Notes: generated by a model from the letters alone, not told the origin. A DNA stretch of 64,000 nucleotides from Roseibium denhamense (GCF_009711415.1 NZ_SMLZ01000108.1:1892-65891), one strand, 5' to 3'. Shown: positions 26,216 through 35,430, numbered from the stretch's first letter. Program-made: numbers and translations.

Positions 26216-26914
26216 TCACTTCAGGCCGGTAATCAGGCCTGCAAATGCGGTTTGGTTGAAGAGGGTTGTCCCGGTGAAGCCCACCTTTTTATCGTCCTCT
26301 ATTATTCGCGACTGTTTGAAGAATTCATAGAAACGGGTATTCGCGAACTTCAACAGACCATAATAATCGCGCGCATACTTCACCGGTATCTTCTTGACCG
26401 ATGTTCCGTCCGGGTTGGCAAACCCGTGGAAAATGAGCCGCCCTTCAGGCGCAATCCACCGCTCATCGGCTGCAAGAAACAGGAATGTGCAGCCGGACAT
26501 GCATGACGCCTCCGGTCCAACATGGGCGGCGAACCGGGTGCCTTGCGTCTGCGCCCGCTTCATGATGTCGACAATATGAAAACTAACATCGGCGAGCCCC
26601 CCATGCGGGAGGTCCAGATGGAGATGCACCGGGCTGTCCCGGTCACCCGTAAACGCCAGATCAAGAAGCGCTTCGACCAGGTTGCGGTTAAATACGCTGG
26701 CACTTTCAGGACCAATCTTGCCGGAGATCATCAGATGGTTGGTATCACGCTCAACAGTAAAGGCTGATGTCGGCTGGCTGGTTGTCATGAAACCGCCGAA
26801 GACCAACAGGCCACACAAGACCAGGCGAAGCACCCTGGCCGTATCCTTGCCCTGGCTTCGAGCCTTGTTGCCAACGCCTGTCTTGGCGCTGCCGCCTGTT
26901 GCCATATCAAACAT
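26216..26914 (-). CDS. ClpP/crotonase-fold membrane-anchored periplasmic protein
   Basis: Function unknown. The 232 residues have an N-terminal membrane anchor or signal (about 31-50, VLRLVLCGLLVFGGFMTTSQ) and a ClpP/SDH-like domain. The segment ASCMSGCTFLFLAADERW, with a serine-centred MSGC turn, and LHLDLPHGGLADVSFHIVDI resemble the COG3904-type predicted periplasmic proteins related to ClpP. Whether it is a protease is unproven: the Ser-Gly turn is visible, and His163 in IFHGFANPDG could be a partner. MATGGSAKT (26905) is an alternative start. It is convergent with the second small-RNA locus. Confidence 0.7.
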   Translation of the reverse strand: MFDMATGGSAKTGVGNKARSQGKDTARVLRLVLCGLLVFGGFMTTSQPTSAFTVERDTNHLMISGKIGPESASVFNRNLVEALLDLAFTGDRDSPVHLHLDLPHGGLADVSFHIVDIMKRAQTQGTRFAAHVGPEASCMSGCTFLFLAADERWIAPEGRLIFHGFANPDGTSVKKIPVKYARDYYGLLKFANTRFYEFFKQSRIIEDDKKVGFTGTTLFNQTAFAGLITGLK

Positions 26915-27276
26915 GAACTATCTCTCCTCGGATCCGGGACGCCTTTCGTCATAAAAGTGTCACGTTGAAACGAGGACCGAGCAAGTCAAAAAAGCGCAAT
27001 AGTTGCGCCTTTTTTGTATCTCCCTAGAACCATTCGATATTTATTCGGCACAGAACCGATCAGTAAGCCGGATAAATAAATATTTGCCAGCACACACAAG
27101 ATCAAAACCTGAAAATACCTGAGTCCCCGACGTCAATTGTTGTCTGCCCCCGTCCCTCTTTGACAGCGATGGCGGTTGCGGAAACCATGCTTTTTGGATA
27201 CTCAGGCTTTCACGATACCTGCCTCGTATCCGGCTTGGACGGACCGGGCGGACGGCACCATTTTCAAGGATACGCA
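26915..27276. other. Intergenic region with a hairpin terminator
   Basis: About 360 bases between the divergent ClpP-like gene and trmFO. Besides the hairpin at 26988-27015, which falls between two divergent promoters, nothing gene-like is supported. Confidence 0.5.
26988..27015 (+). terminator. Rho-independent terminator-like hairpin upstream of trmFO
   Basis: A6-GCGCAA-TAG-TTGCGC-C-T6, with a 6-bp core and A/T runs that extend it. It stands upstream of trmFO rather than after a gene, so it could act on a short leader transcript. Confidence 0.6.
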
Positions 27277-28695
27277 ATGCAACCTGTTCATGTGATCGGC
27301 GGCGGGCTCGCGGGCTCGGAAGCGGCCTGGCAAATCGCGCAAGCCGGATTTGGCGTGGTCTTGCATGAAATGCGGCCCGTTCGCAAAACCGATGCCCACC
27401 AGACCGAAGGGCTGGCAGAACTCGTCTGTTCGAATTCTTTCCGGTCCGATGATTCTGAACAAAACGCTGTTGGACTGATCCACCACGAGCTACGCCAGCT
27501 GGGATCCCTGGTCATGGCCTGCGCCGATGTAAACCAGGTTCCAGCCGGAAGCGCGTTGGCCGTTGACCGGGACGGCTTTTCCTACGCCGTCACCGAGGCT
27601 TTGGCCGACCATCCACGCATAACCATCGAGCGCGAGGAAATCGCCGGCCTGCCGCCGTCAGACTGGCAGAAGGTCATTATTGCGACCGGGCCACTTACCT
27701 CCCCCGCCCTTTCCGAGGCCGTTTTGGCGAAAAGCGGTGAGGATGCGCTCGCCTTCTTTGATGCCATCGCGCCGATTGTACACTTCGACAGTGTCGATCT
27801 CGATAAGGCCTGGTTTCAATCCCGGTATGACAAGGTTGGCCCCGGCGGGACAGGCAAGGACTATCTGAATTGCCCTCTCAACAAAGATCAGTACGAGGCC
27901 TTTATCGATGCGCTGCTGGCCGGGGACACGGCGGATTTCAAGGAGTGGGAAGCCAATACTCCTTATTTTGACGGCTGTCTGCCGATCGAAGTGATGGCCT
28001 CGCGCGGCCGGGAAACACTGCGCCACGGTCCGATGAAACCAATGGGGCTGACCAATGCGCATCAGCCCGATGTAAAAGCTTATGCGGTCGTACAGCTGCG
28101 CCAGGACAACGCGCTTGGCACCCTTTACAACATGGTTGGTTTCCAGACGAAGCTGAAATACGGGGCGCAGGCTGACATCTTCCGGATGATCCCGGGCCTT
28201 GAAAATGCGCAGTTCGCGCGACTTGGCGGTCTGCACCGGAACACGTTCTTGAATTCGCCTAAACTTCTTGACGGGTCCTTGCGGCTGAAGGCCGATCCAC
28301 GGCTGCGCTTCGCCGGCCAGATCACCGGCTGTGAGGGATATGTGGAATCGGCCAGTGTCGGCTGTCTGGCCGGTCTCTTCACGGTGATGGAACTTCAGGG
28401 CCGCGAAATTGCGCCGCCGCCCGAGACCACTGCGATGGGTGCGCTCCTCGGCCACATAACGGGCGGCCATATCAGCCGTGATGAAGGCGCTGGCAAGCCA
28501 GGCTCTTTTCAGCCAATGAATGTGAATTTCGGGCTGTTCCCGCCGGTGGATGCCCCCACAAAGGACGAAACCGGAAAACGGATCAAAGGCAAGGACAAAT
28601 CGAGAGCCAAGAAACTTGCCATGACAAACCGGGCCAAGGCGGATTTCATCGATTGGCAGTCTAAAATCGGGCAGGTTCCTGCAGCCGCTGAATGA
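27277..28695 (+). CDS. trmFO: Methylenetetrahydrofolate-tRNA-(uracil-5-)-methyltransferase TrmFO
   Basis: Folate/FAD-dependent enzyme that makes ribothymidine at position 54 of tRNA. The 472 residues have the N-terminal FAD motif [16 protein letters not shown] (about 5-20), the conserved HEMRP (about 31-35), the Cys-containing [12 protein letters not shown] and the C-terminal [27 protein letters not shown] at 27277 (AAGGA six bases upstream) was chosen over a longer frame whose extra N-terminus resembles no TrmFO. Confidence 0.95.
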   Translation: MQPVHVIGGGLAGSEAAWQIAQAGFGVVLHEMRPVRKTDAHQTEGLAELVCSNSFRSDDSEQNAVGLIHHELRQLGSLVMACADVNQVPAGSALAVDRDGFSYAVTEALADHPRITIEREEIAGLPPSDWQKVIIATGPLTSPALSEAVLAKSGEDALAFFDAIAPIVHFDSVDLDKAWFQSRYDKVGPGGTGKDYLNCPLNKDQYEAFIDALLAGDTADFKEWEANTPYFDGCLPIEVMASRGRETLRHGPMKPMGLTNAHQPDVKAYAVVQLRQDNALGTLYNMVGFQTKLKYGAQADIFRMIPGLENAQFARLGGLHRNTFLNSPKLLDGSLRLKADPRLRFAGQITGCEGYVESASVGCLAGLFTVMELQGREIAPPPETTAMGALLGHITGGHISRDEGAGKPGSFQPMNVNFGLFPPVDAPTKDETGKRIKGKDKSRAKKLAMTNRAKADFIDWQSKIGQVPAAAE

Positions 28696-28713
28696 TAGTT
28701 AGAAGGAGCTGCA

Positions 28714-29280
28714 ATGCATTATTATCACGATAAAGAGAATGCGGCCGCCTATGCGGAAATGTGCGTTGGCTATGACGCCGCCGTCCAACTTGGTGTCCTC
28801 TTTAACGTATTGCCTGATGGAGCCGAAGTCCTGGAGCTGGGGTCCGGGCCTGGCAACGATATGCACCTTCTGGCTTCGCACTATCAGGTTACGGGATCGG
28901 ACTATTCTCCGGCATTTGTTGACATGCTTACAGCCCGCTTTCCTGACCGGACTGTCATGTCTCTCGACGCTGTGACGATAGCAGCCGACGGACCATTTGA
29001 TGCCATCTATTCAAATAAGGTCCTCCACCACCTCAGTGATGAACAACTGGCAGCCTCCTTTAGCCGTCAGGCCGACTTGCTTCCATCCGGTGGATTGGTG
29101 TTTCACCTTGTCTGGTGCCGTTTGGAAGCTCCAGAGGACGATACTGAACTCATTTTTAAGGCACGAGATGAGGCGGCATTGAAACAGGCGATGGGAAGTG
29201 CATTCGAAATACTGGAAACCCACTCTTTCGGCGAGTTTGATGAGGGCGATTCCCTAGCTATATTGGCGAAGAAAAACTGA
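28714..29280 (+). CDS. Class I SAM-dependent methyltransferase, substrate unknown
   Basis: 188 residues with the Rossmann motif I VLELGSGPGNDMHLLA (about 40-55), motif II VTGSDYSPAFVDM and post-motif DAIYSNKVLHHL. It follows trmFO by 18 bases with AAGGAG in between, so it is probably co-transcribed; that does not prove a tRNA substrate. Confidence 0.85.
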   Translation: MHYYHDKENAAAYAEMCVGYDAAVQLGVLFNVLPDGAEVLELGSGPGNDMHLLASHYQVTGSDYSPAFVDMLTARFPDRTVMSLDAVTIAADGPFDAIYSNKVLHHLSDEQLAASFSRQADLLPSGGLVFHLVWCRLEAPEDDTELIFKARDEAALKQAMGSAFEILETHSFGEFDEGDSLAILAKKN

Positions 29281-29367
29281 GCACCGCACGGATAAGTGGC
29301 TTAAGGCAGTGCGTTTCGCAGTTCGGCTGCAACACTACGGCTGAGACCACAATAGCGGGCCCCAGGC

Positions 29368-29886
29368 TCACCTACCTGCAACCCAGATCAGGGCCTTTTG
29401 TTCGGTTTTCTGCACAAACCGGTCCTTGCCGGCCAGATAACTGTCCCAGTCCCCGCCATCAAGACTGGAAAGCTTGCGCTTAAGCGCGCCATACTCGGCG
29501 GCGGCCTCGGGGTGCGCAATCAGGTAATCCCGGAAGGCCAGATGACGGATCACATCCGCACTTCCCTGCCGGAATACATGCAGATGGTGGGTCCGGACGC
29601 GCCCGGCATTGAACTTCCGGTAATACCGGCGTCCCGGGATGCCATATTCGCCCATGGGCTCATAGCCAAGGGCACGCATGGCGTCTACCGCATGGTCACA
29701 GGCAGACAGAGACTTTACCTCACCCATCAAGTCGATGATCGGTTTGGCAACCAAGCCCGGCACCGCTGTGCTGCCGATATGATGAAGAGCCACGAGTGTT
29801 TCTTGAAGCACTTGGTCAATCTTTGAGGCTTCATCCTGAAAGCGAACCGGCCACTCGGCAGAATAGTCCTGAAGTACCACCGTCAT
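29368..29886 (-). CDS. GrpB family (UPF0157) nucleotidyltransferase-fold protein
   Basis: 172 residues. The family hallmark HIGSTAVPGLVAKPIIDLMG is complete, giving the nucleotidyltransferase GS and DxM-type residues; RKFNAGRVRTHHLHVF follows. The biochemical role of GrpB proteins is poorly known. MTVVLQDYS (29886) was chosen because it starts 11 bases after the preceding stop; the longer frame overlaps that gene by 46 bases. Confidence 0.88.
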   Translation of the reverse strand: MTVVLQDYSAEWPVRFQDEASKIDQVLQETLVALHHIGSTAVPGLVAKPIIDLMGEVKSLSACDHAVDAMRALGYEPMGEYGIPGRRYYRKFNAGRVRTHHLHVFRQGSADVIRHLAFRDYLIAHPEAAAEYGALKRKLSSLDGGDWDSYLAGKDRFVQKTEQKALIWVAGR

Positions 29887-29897
29887 GTCTTGAGCCC

Positions 29898-30749
29898 TCA
29901 AAGCCGCTCCAATGGCCGCCTCGATGCCCGCCACAAGATCCATTGTCGCTTCAATTGGGAGATTTCGGCAATGTTTTTAAGCGGATCAAACCCATCCGCC
30001 TCAAGCTTGCCCAGGAAAGCCGGGACCAATGCCAGAGGCAGGAATGCAGCCTTGCAGTGGACCGGCACATCACCGGCCGCCGCCTTCACCCTCTTCAGGT
30101 GATGGCGCACATGCCCGCGCATTTCTGAAAGCGCGGCCGAAAGCTGCGGGGACGCCTCCCCCCTGAAGACGGTATCGGGTACCACGCCATGCCGGTCGAG
30201 CACATCCTTGGGCAAATACATCTGCTGGCGCGCGGCATGCCAGGGAAGTGCCCGCATGAGGCCGGTCATTGCATAAGCCACACCGGCATGTCCGGCGGCC
30301 GTGGCTGTGGCCGGATCCTTGCCACCGTTAAGCACATAACAGGACAGCTGGATGAGGCCCGACACGGTTTCGCCGGCATATCCTTCCAGATCGTTCAGGC
30401 CTGGCATGGGATCGTTATAAAGATCAAAAGTCCTGGCCTCGGCCATTGCGCTCAGCAATTGGACTGGCAGATCATAGGTCTTGATCGTTTGCAGAAGCGC
30501 GCTTGCGACCGGGTTGGCGGCCGCGGTTCCGTGTTCCGTCCCCTCAAGAAGGTCCCGCCACCATTGAAGGCGGACTTCTCCCGGCAGGGGCTCGGAGACC
30601 AGATCTCGAATACGGGAGATCTCCGAATTGAAGGCGTAAAGCGCCATCAATCCGGCACGGTGCTGCGGCGGCGCGAGCAAGGCGCTTAAGTAGCGATCCT
30701 TGTCGTATTGGCGCACAAGCTCCGCGGCGTGATCAAAATCAGTGCTCAT
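29898..30749 (-). CDS. Squalene/phytoene-synthase-like protein, NDUFAF6 type
   Basis: 283 residues of the squalene/phytoene synthase fold. The first aspartate-rich site is replaced by ALYAFNSEISRIRDLV, close in pattern to the complex I assembly factor NDUFAF6 (C8orf38), not to carotenoid enzymes. YAGETVSGLIQLSCYVLNGG stands at the second site. It follows an NDUFAF3-like gene and secDF, a pairing typical of alphaproteobacteria, so respiratory complex I assembly is a better guess than isoprenoid synthesis. That is an inference from context and motif loss. Confidence 0.8.
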   Translation of the reverse strand: MSTDFDHAAELVRQYDKDRYLSALLAPPQHRAGLMALYAFNSEISRIRDLVSEPLPGEVRLQWWRDLLEGTEHGTAAANPVASALLQTIKTYDLPVQLLSAMAEARTFDLYNDPMPGLNDLEGYAGETVSGLIQLSCYVLNGGKDPATATAAGHAGVAYAMTGLMRALPWHAARQQMYLPKDVLDRHGVVPDTVFRGEASPQLSAALSEMRGHVRHHLKRVKAAAGDVPVHCKAAFLPLALVPAFLGKLEADGFDPLKNIAEISQLKRQWILWRASRRPLERL

Positions 30750-30776
30750 AAGCGCTCATATGGTCCGGCCGGACGA

Positions 30777-31154
30777 TTAGTCGACAGCCAATAGAGCGGC
30801 AGCGACCGCCCTGTCTTCCGAAAGCAGAACATTATAGGTCCGCACAGCCGCCCCGGTCGACATGGGGTCCGCCAAAATACCGGCCTCCCGGAACATGTCT
30901 TTCAAGTGCGCAGGCAGCGGGCACAAGTCCAGGCCCGTCCCAACCAGCAACACCTCGATATCCGGCTGTTCGGCCAAGACCTGCTCAAACGCCTCTTCGC
31001 TGAAAGCCGAAGCATCGGAAACATTCCAGCCGTAAATGCCGCTCGGGACGCACAGGATCGAGCCCTTGTGCGACATCTGCGCGAAACGGAACCCGCCATT
31101 GCCATAAGCGTCCAGCGGGGCCCGTCCGGGAAAATGGGCGTTGCGGATTTCCAT
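30777..31154 (-). CDS. Mth938-like domain protein, NDUFAF3 homologue
   Basis: 125 residues: FPGRAPLDAYGNGGFRF, then GSILCVPSGIYGWNVSD and EVLLVGTGLDLCPLPAHLKD, the conserved GTG loop of the Mth938/DUF498 family. The human member NDUFAF3 assembles complex I. It is 27 bases upstream of the NDUFAF6-like gene and downstream of secF, probably in one operon. Confidence 0.88.
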   Translation of the reverse strand: MEIRNAHFPGRAPLDAYGNGGFRFAQMSHKGSILCVPSGIYGWNVSDASAFSEEAFEQVLAEQPDIEVLLVGTGLDLCPLPAHLKDMFREAGILADPMSTGAAVRTYNVLLSEDRAVAAALLAVD

Positions 31155-31176
31155 TGCGATGCGGCCCTAGTGCGGT

Positions 31177-31230
31177 GGAATTGAAATTCGTCTCATCATT
31201 GAGGCAACTCCCGGAACGAATTTCAATTCC
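31177..31230. repeat. Perfect 15-bp inverted repeat between secF and the Mth938-like gene
   Basis: GGAATTGAAATTCGT (31177-31191) and ACGAATTTCAATTCC (31216-31230) enclose 24 bases; GTGG and CCAC lie outside. The stem has no following T run, so it is not a plain terminator. It may be an mRNA stability or processing element, or a dispersed intergenic repeat. Confidence 0.75.
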
Positions 31231-31315
31231 GGAAACCACGCGAGATCAGCGGGCGTTAAATCGGATCCGATCTAACACCCAAAGCTGGTCGGTTGTGAAA
31301 TGGCCGAGCATCTTT

Positions 31316-31337
31316 GGGCGTTTCTGATAAAACGCCC
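31316..31337 (-). other. Hairpin immediately after the secF stop codon
   Basis: GGGCGTTT (31316-31323) and AAACGCCC (31330-31337) form a perfect 8-bp stem with a 6-base loop, starting 7 bases after the secF stop on the - strand. There is no T run on the - strand. Confidence 0.55.
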
Positions 31338-31343
31338 GATGCC

Positions 31344-32291
31344 CTAAGCCGTAGCTTCGGCTTTTGCGTCCTTCTCGTCATCATCCTTCGAGGACATGCT
31401 GTCGCCCCGCAGGTTGAGAAGGATCAGGAACGGCGCTGCCAGGAAGATCGACGAGTAGGTTCCGATGATGATGCCGAAAATCATCGCCAACGTGAACGAC
31501 TGGATGACCTCTCCGCCGAATACGTAGAGTGCAATCAACGCAAGCAAGGTTGTCACAGATGTCATCGTGGTCCGGGACAGCGTTTCATTGATCGACTGAT
31601 CGAGAATGTCGGTCAGGGGCCGCTTCTTGTATTTTCGAAGGTTCTCCCGGATCCGGTCGTAAACAACGACGGTATCGTTGAGCGAATAGCCGATAATCGT
31701 CAGAACCGCTGCGATTGACGACAGCGAAAAGTCCAACTGGAGGAGGACGAATAGGCCAACCGTGACGATCACATCATTGGCCGTTGTCAGGATCGCCCCA
31801 ACCGCAAAGTGCCACTCGAACCGGAACCAGATGTAGAATAGGATCGCCATCAGCGATGCCGCAACCGCTATGGCACCGGCCATTGCCAGCTCACCGGACA
31901 CGCGTGGTCCAACGACCTCCACACGGCGGAAGTCGACATTGTCATCCTCAAAGACCGTCCGGACCCTGGTGACAACGGATTGTTGTGCCTGTTCGCCGCC
32001 CGGCTGTTCTTCAATGCGGATCAGGATGTCGTCCGGCGCACCGAATTCCTGCACCTGAACATCTCCGAAATTGAGCGCGGACAGTTCAGACCGGATGGCC
32101 CCGATATCTGCAGGACCATCGGTCTTGATCTCAATGATCGTTCCGCCCTTGAAGTCGATGCCGTAGTTAAGGCCAACGGTGAAAAAGCCCGCAAGCGATG
32201 CGATGACAAGGACAACGGACAAGGGAAAGCTGACTTTCCGCAGCCACATGAATTTGTAATGCGTGTTGTCCGGAACAAGTTTAAGCAACAT
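31344..32291 (-). CDS. secF: Protein-export membrane protein SecF
   Basis: With SecD uses the proton gradient to help SecYEG-translocated proteins emerge. The 315 residues have a first helix at about 19-40, the SecF signature GLNYGIDFKGGTIIEI, a periplasmic loop and five C-terminal helices, including LTIIGYSLNDTVVVYDRIRE. The tail is charged (SSKDDDEKDAKAEATA). It is 15 bases after secD. Confidence 0.97.
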   Translation of the reverse strand: MLLKLVPDNTHYKFMWLRKVSFPLSVVLVIASLAGFFTVGLNYGIDFKGGTIIEIKTDGPADIGAIRSELSALNFGDVQVQEFGAPDDILIRIEEQPGGEQAQQSVVTRVRTVFEDDNVDFRRVEVVGPRVSGELAMAGAIAVAASLMAILFYIWFRFEWHFAVGAILTTANDVIVTVGLFVLLQLDFSLSSIAAVLTIIGYSLNDTVVVYDRIRENLRKYKKRPLTDILDQSINETLSRTTMTSVTTLLALIALYVFGGEVIQSFTLAMIFGIIIGTYSSIFLAAPFLILLNLRGDSMSSKDDDEKDAKAEATA

Positions 32292-32306
32292 TTTCTTTCT
32301 CCCGGA

Positions 32307-33911
32307 TCAGATCGGCAACTCGGTCGGCCGGCGCGTACGCACCCACAAGGCGACCAGAAGGCGGCTGAAGGTGAATGCCGAAAAGACCGTGGTGAAGATC
32401 CCGATGGCAAGCGTTACCGCAAAGCCACGCACCGGACCCGATCCCAGCTGGAACAGGATGACGGCAGCGATCAACGTGGTTATGTTGGCGTCAAGGATGG
32501 TCCCAAGCGCACGTTTATAGCCGGCATCAATTGCCGTAATGGCGGACCGCCCTGCTCTCGCCTCTTCCCGGATACGTTCGAAAATCAGCACGTTGGCGTC
32601 CACCGCCATACCGATTGTCAGCACGATCCCGGCGATACCCGGCAAGGTCAGTGTTGCCTGCAGGGTCGTCAGAGCACCGAATATCAGAAAGATATTGGTC
32701 ATAAGGGCCATGTCGGCGATGACACCGAACCTGCCATAGGCGAGGATCATGAAGACGATCACCAGCACGCCTGCAATCAGTGACGCTTTTTCACCTGCTT
32801 CAATCGAATCGGCACCGAGGCCCGGTCCGATGGAGCGTTCCTCGATCACCGTCAGCTGGGCAGGCAAGGCACCGGCCCGCAGGAGAACGGCCAGATCGTT
32901 CGCGCCTTCAACGGTGAAGTTTCCGGAAATCTGGCCAGACCCGCCGGTAATGGGTTCACGGATGACCGGCGCCGAGATGACTTCCTCATCCAGAACAATC
33001 GCAAAAGGACGTCCAACGTTTTGCTGTGTAACCGTTGCGAACTTCCGGGCACCGGATGTGTTGAAGCGGAAGTTGACCACCGGCTCATTGTTGCGCTGAT
33101 CGAAACTTACCTGCGCATCGACAAGATCTTCACCGGATAGAAGCGGTGCCTCCTCAAGAAGATACGGGAATGGCGGATCGTCGACAGACAGCAGCACGAC
33201 GGTGCCGGGGCTCTGGCGCGCTTCCAAGACTTGCGGGCCCGAATCGTCAACCATATGGAAGGTCAGCTGTGCTGTCTGGCCAACGAGATCCTTGAGCCGC
33301 TCCGGATCGCTCTCGCCGGGCGCCTCGACAAGAATTCGGTCAGTTCCCTGGCGCTGAATGTTCGGCTCGGTGGTCCCGATCTCATCGACGCGCCGGCGGA
33401 TCACTTCGATGGACTGCTGGACGATATTGGCCATCCGGTCTTCAAGACCGCGGTCCGTATAGGTGAAACGGACAAGACCGTCATCTGTGACCGTAATCTC
33501 GAATTCGTCGATCGGCTGACCGCCGAACAAATTCGAGGCCAGCGGATTTACCAATGGCTGAAGCCGTTCTTCAGCTTCGGCGAGCCGGGTGAGATCGCGG
33601 ATCCTCACCTGGGCGGATTGCCCCTGAACGCCGAGCCCTGTGTAGCCGATGCGCGGGTCTTCGCGGAGCGTTGCCCGGATCTCACCCACCAGCGCCTTCA
33701 TGCGCTTTTCAATGTAATCGGTCTTGTCGACTTCATACAAAAGATAGGCACCGCCCTGCAGATCAAGGCCGAGAACCATCTGGTTTTTCGGGAGAAAATC
33801 CGGCCAGCTTTCCAGCGTCTTGGCGGAGAAGAAATTCGGCAGCGTGGTCACAATGCCGGCAGCAACCACAAGCACGATCAGCGCGATTTTCCAGCGAGCG
33901 AAGTACAGCAT
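32307..33911 (-). CDS. secD: Protein translocase subunit SecD
   Basis: 534 residues: N-terminal helix, DLQGGAYLLYEVD region, large periplasmic domains, the P1-head segment and six C-terminal helices with GLGADSIEAGEKASL, then the SecD motif GMAVDANVLIFERIREE. It lies between yajC and secF in the standard order. Confidence 0.97.
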   Translation of the reverse strand: MLYFARWKIALIVLVVAAGIVTTLPNFFSAKTLESWPDFLPKNQMVLGLDLQGGAYLLYEVDKTDYIEKRMKALVGEIRATLREDPRIGYTGLGVQGQSAQVRIRDLTRLAEAEERLQPLVNPLASNLFGGQPIDEFEITVTDDGLVRFTYTDRGLEDRMANIVQQSIEVIRRRVDEIGTTEPNIQRQGTDRILVEAPGESDPERLKDLVGQTAQLTFHMVDDSGPQVLEARQSPGTVVLLSVDDPPFPYLLEEAPLLSGEDLVDAQVSFDQRNNEPVVNFRFNTSGARKFATVTQQNVGRPFAIVLDEEVISAPVIREPITGGSGQISGNFTVEGANDLAVLLRAGALPAQLTVIEERSIGPGLGADSIEAGEKASLIAGVLVIVFMILAYGRFGVIADMALMTNIFLIFGALTTLQATLTLPGIAGIVLTIGMAVDANVLIFERIREEARAGRSAITAIDAGYKRALGTILDANITTLIAAVILFQLGSGPVRGFAVTLAIGIFTTVFSAFTFSRLLVALWVRTRRPTELPI

Positions 33912-33922
33912 GATCTAGCCTT

Positions 33923-33953
33923 AAAAAAGCGGCCAGGCCGATTAAGATCGGCC
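33923..33953 (-). terminator. Weak terminator/attenuator-like hairpin between yajC and secD
   Basis: On the - strand GGCCGAT and ATCGGCC (33936-33953) form a perfect 7-bp stem. T6 follows after 7 bases, so it is an imperfect terminator that may set the yajC to secDF ratio. Confidence 0.4.
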
Positions 33954-33981
33954 CGGCAATTCAAGCAACACGGCTTGGGTT

Positions 33982-34314
33982 TTAAGCGTTCTCTTTTGCA
34001 GGCTCGGTCTTGGAGCGGACTTCCTGCACCATGGACCGCACGAGGCGTACCTTGACGCCTTCAGACAATTCGACCTGCAGCTCGCTGTCATCAACAACTT
34101 TCGAGACTTTACCGATCAGACCGCCTGTGGTGACAACCGTATCCCCGCGGCGCAAATTGGCAACCATGTTCTGATGCTGTTTCATGCGCTGGCGCTGCGG
34201 CCGGATGATCAGGAAGTACATGATCGCGAAAATCGCCACAAACGGCAACAGGGACATCAAGAAATCAGGACCGGCAGCACCGGCAGTCTGAGCGTAAGCA
34301 GGGGTGACGAACAT
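33982..34314 (-). CDS. yajC: Preprotein translocase subunit YajC
   Basis: 110-residue accessory subunit of SecDF with one membrane helix (about 21-40, LLPFVAIFAIMYFLIIRPQR) and the family core NLRRGDTVVTTGGLIGKV. It is first of a - strand run yajC-secD-secF. Confidence 0.96.
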   Translation of the reverse strand: MFVTPAYAQTAGAAGPDFLMSLLPFVAIFAIMYFLIIRPQRQRMKQHQNMVANLRRGDTVVTTGGLIGKVSKVVDDSELQVELSEGVKVRLVRSMVQEVRSKTEPAKENA

Positions 34315-34514
34315 TCAAGTCTCCTAAGGGGGCGTTGTATTTATGCCGGACAAATCCGATACCCGGCAGAAACGCTCTCATTCTGGTGGCGCGGACTATA
34401 ACGGCGGCACGCCTCATTTCAAGCTTTGCGAAGACGTTTCCTTCGTACCGCATAGGGAAATCTTGCCGTTTTCCCAAGACGAACGCCGTGATACCTCTCA
34501 CTCAGCAAAAGTGT

Positions 34515-34536
34515 GGCCCTCACATGGGCCTTTTTT
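34515..34536 (+). terminator. Short terminator-like hairpin just before the DUF815 gene
   Basis: GGCCC-TCACAT-GGGCC followed by T6 ends 19 bases before the start codon at 34556. Nothing is transcribed into it except this gene's own leader, so attenuation or a leader RNA is conceivable. The stem is only five pairs. Confidence 0.4.
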
Positions 34537-34555
34537 ACAAGGGTTACAAGACAAA

Positions 34556-35428
34556 ATGAGCGCTTCCGGCGACCTTGCCGCACTCAACCAAAAGCTCGAT
34601 ACATTATTGGAACTTATCGCAAGAGCCGTGCCGCCCTCGCCCGCCCCATTCGACTGGCGCGCGGCAGACGCTTTTGTGTGGTCGCCGGAGCCCGGAGAGC
34701 TGCTCCCGGTCGCCAAGGTCAACCGGGTCGACATTTCTCTTTTATGCGCCGTCTCAAGAGTCCGTGACCAGCTTCTGGAGAACACACAGCGGTTTGCGGG
34801 CGGGCTGCCGGCGAACAACGCCCTTTTGTGGGGGGCACGCGGCATGGGCAAGTCGTCTCTCGTCAAGGCTGTTCATGCATCGGTCAACGCCGGGTCCGGG
34901 CACTGCCCCCTGAAACTGATCGAGATACATCGGGAAGACATTGAAACGTTGCCAAAGCTCATGGCGGGCATCCGCACGTCTGGCTTCAGATGCATCGTCT
35001 TTTGCGACGATCTGAGTTTCGACAATGACGACACGTCCTACAAATCGCTGAAAGCGGTGCTGGAAGGCGGCATTGAGGGCCGCCCGGACAATGTAATCTT
35101 TTACGCCACTTCCAACCGGCGCCATCTTCTGCCACGGGACATGATTGAAAACGAACGCTCCACGGCGATCAATCCTGCTGAAGCCGTTGAAGAAAAGGTC
35201 TCCCTGTCGGACCGGTTCGGCCTATGGCTTGGATTTCACAAGTGCAGTCAGGACGACTATCTGGAGATGGTTCTCGGATACGCCGCCCATTACGCGCTCG
35301 AGCTGCCGGAAGACGAGATGCGCGCTAAGGCGCTTGAGTGGTCGACAACACGTGGCAGCCGGTCAGGCCGCGTTGCATTCCAGTTCATTCAGGATCTGGC
35401 CGGACGGCTCGGCAAGACGCTGCCATGA
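34556..35428 (+). CDS. DUF815 family AAA-type ATPase
   Basis: 290 residues with a Walker A variant LLWGARGMGKSSLVKAVHA (about 95-113), Walker B CIVFCDDLSF, sensor NVIFYATSNRRHLLPRDM and Arg finger region SLSDRFGLWLGFH. The cellular role of DUF815 proteins is not established; in alphaproteobacteria the gene is commonly found beside yajC and a LysM/M23 gene, as here. MSASGDLAAL (34556) was chosen; an in-frame extension to 34343 crosses a terminator-like hairpin. Confidence 0.88.
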   Translation: MSASGDLAALNQKLDTLLELIARAVPPSPAPFDWRAADAFVWSPEPGELLPVAKVNRVDISLLCAVSRVRDQLLENTQRFAGGLPANNALLWGARGMGKSSLVKAVHASVNAGSGHCPLKLIEIHREDIETLPKLMAGIRTSGFRCIVFCDDLSFDNDDTSYKSLKAVLEGGIEGRPDNVIFYATSNRRHLLPRDMIENERSTAINPAEAVEEKVSLSDRFGLWLGFHKCSQDDYLEMVLGYAAHYALELPEDEMRAKALEWSTTRGSRSGRVAFQFIQDLAGRLGKTLP

Positions 35429-35430
35429 AA

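Noticed and set aside
29898-30749. True phytoene or squalene synthase
   Set aside because: Aspartate-rich catalytic motif missing and no carotenoid or hopanoid genes nearby.
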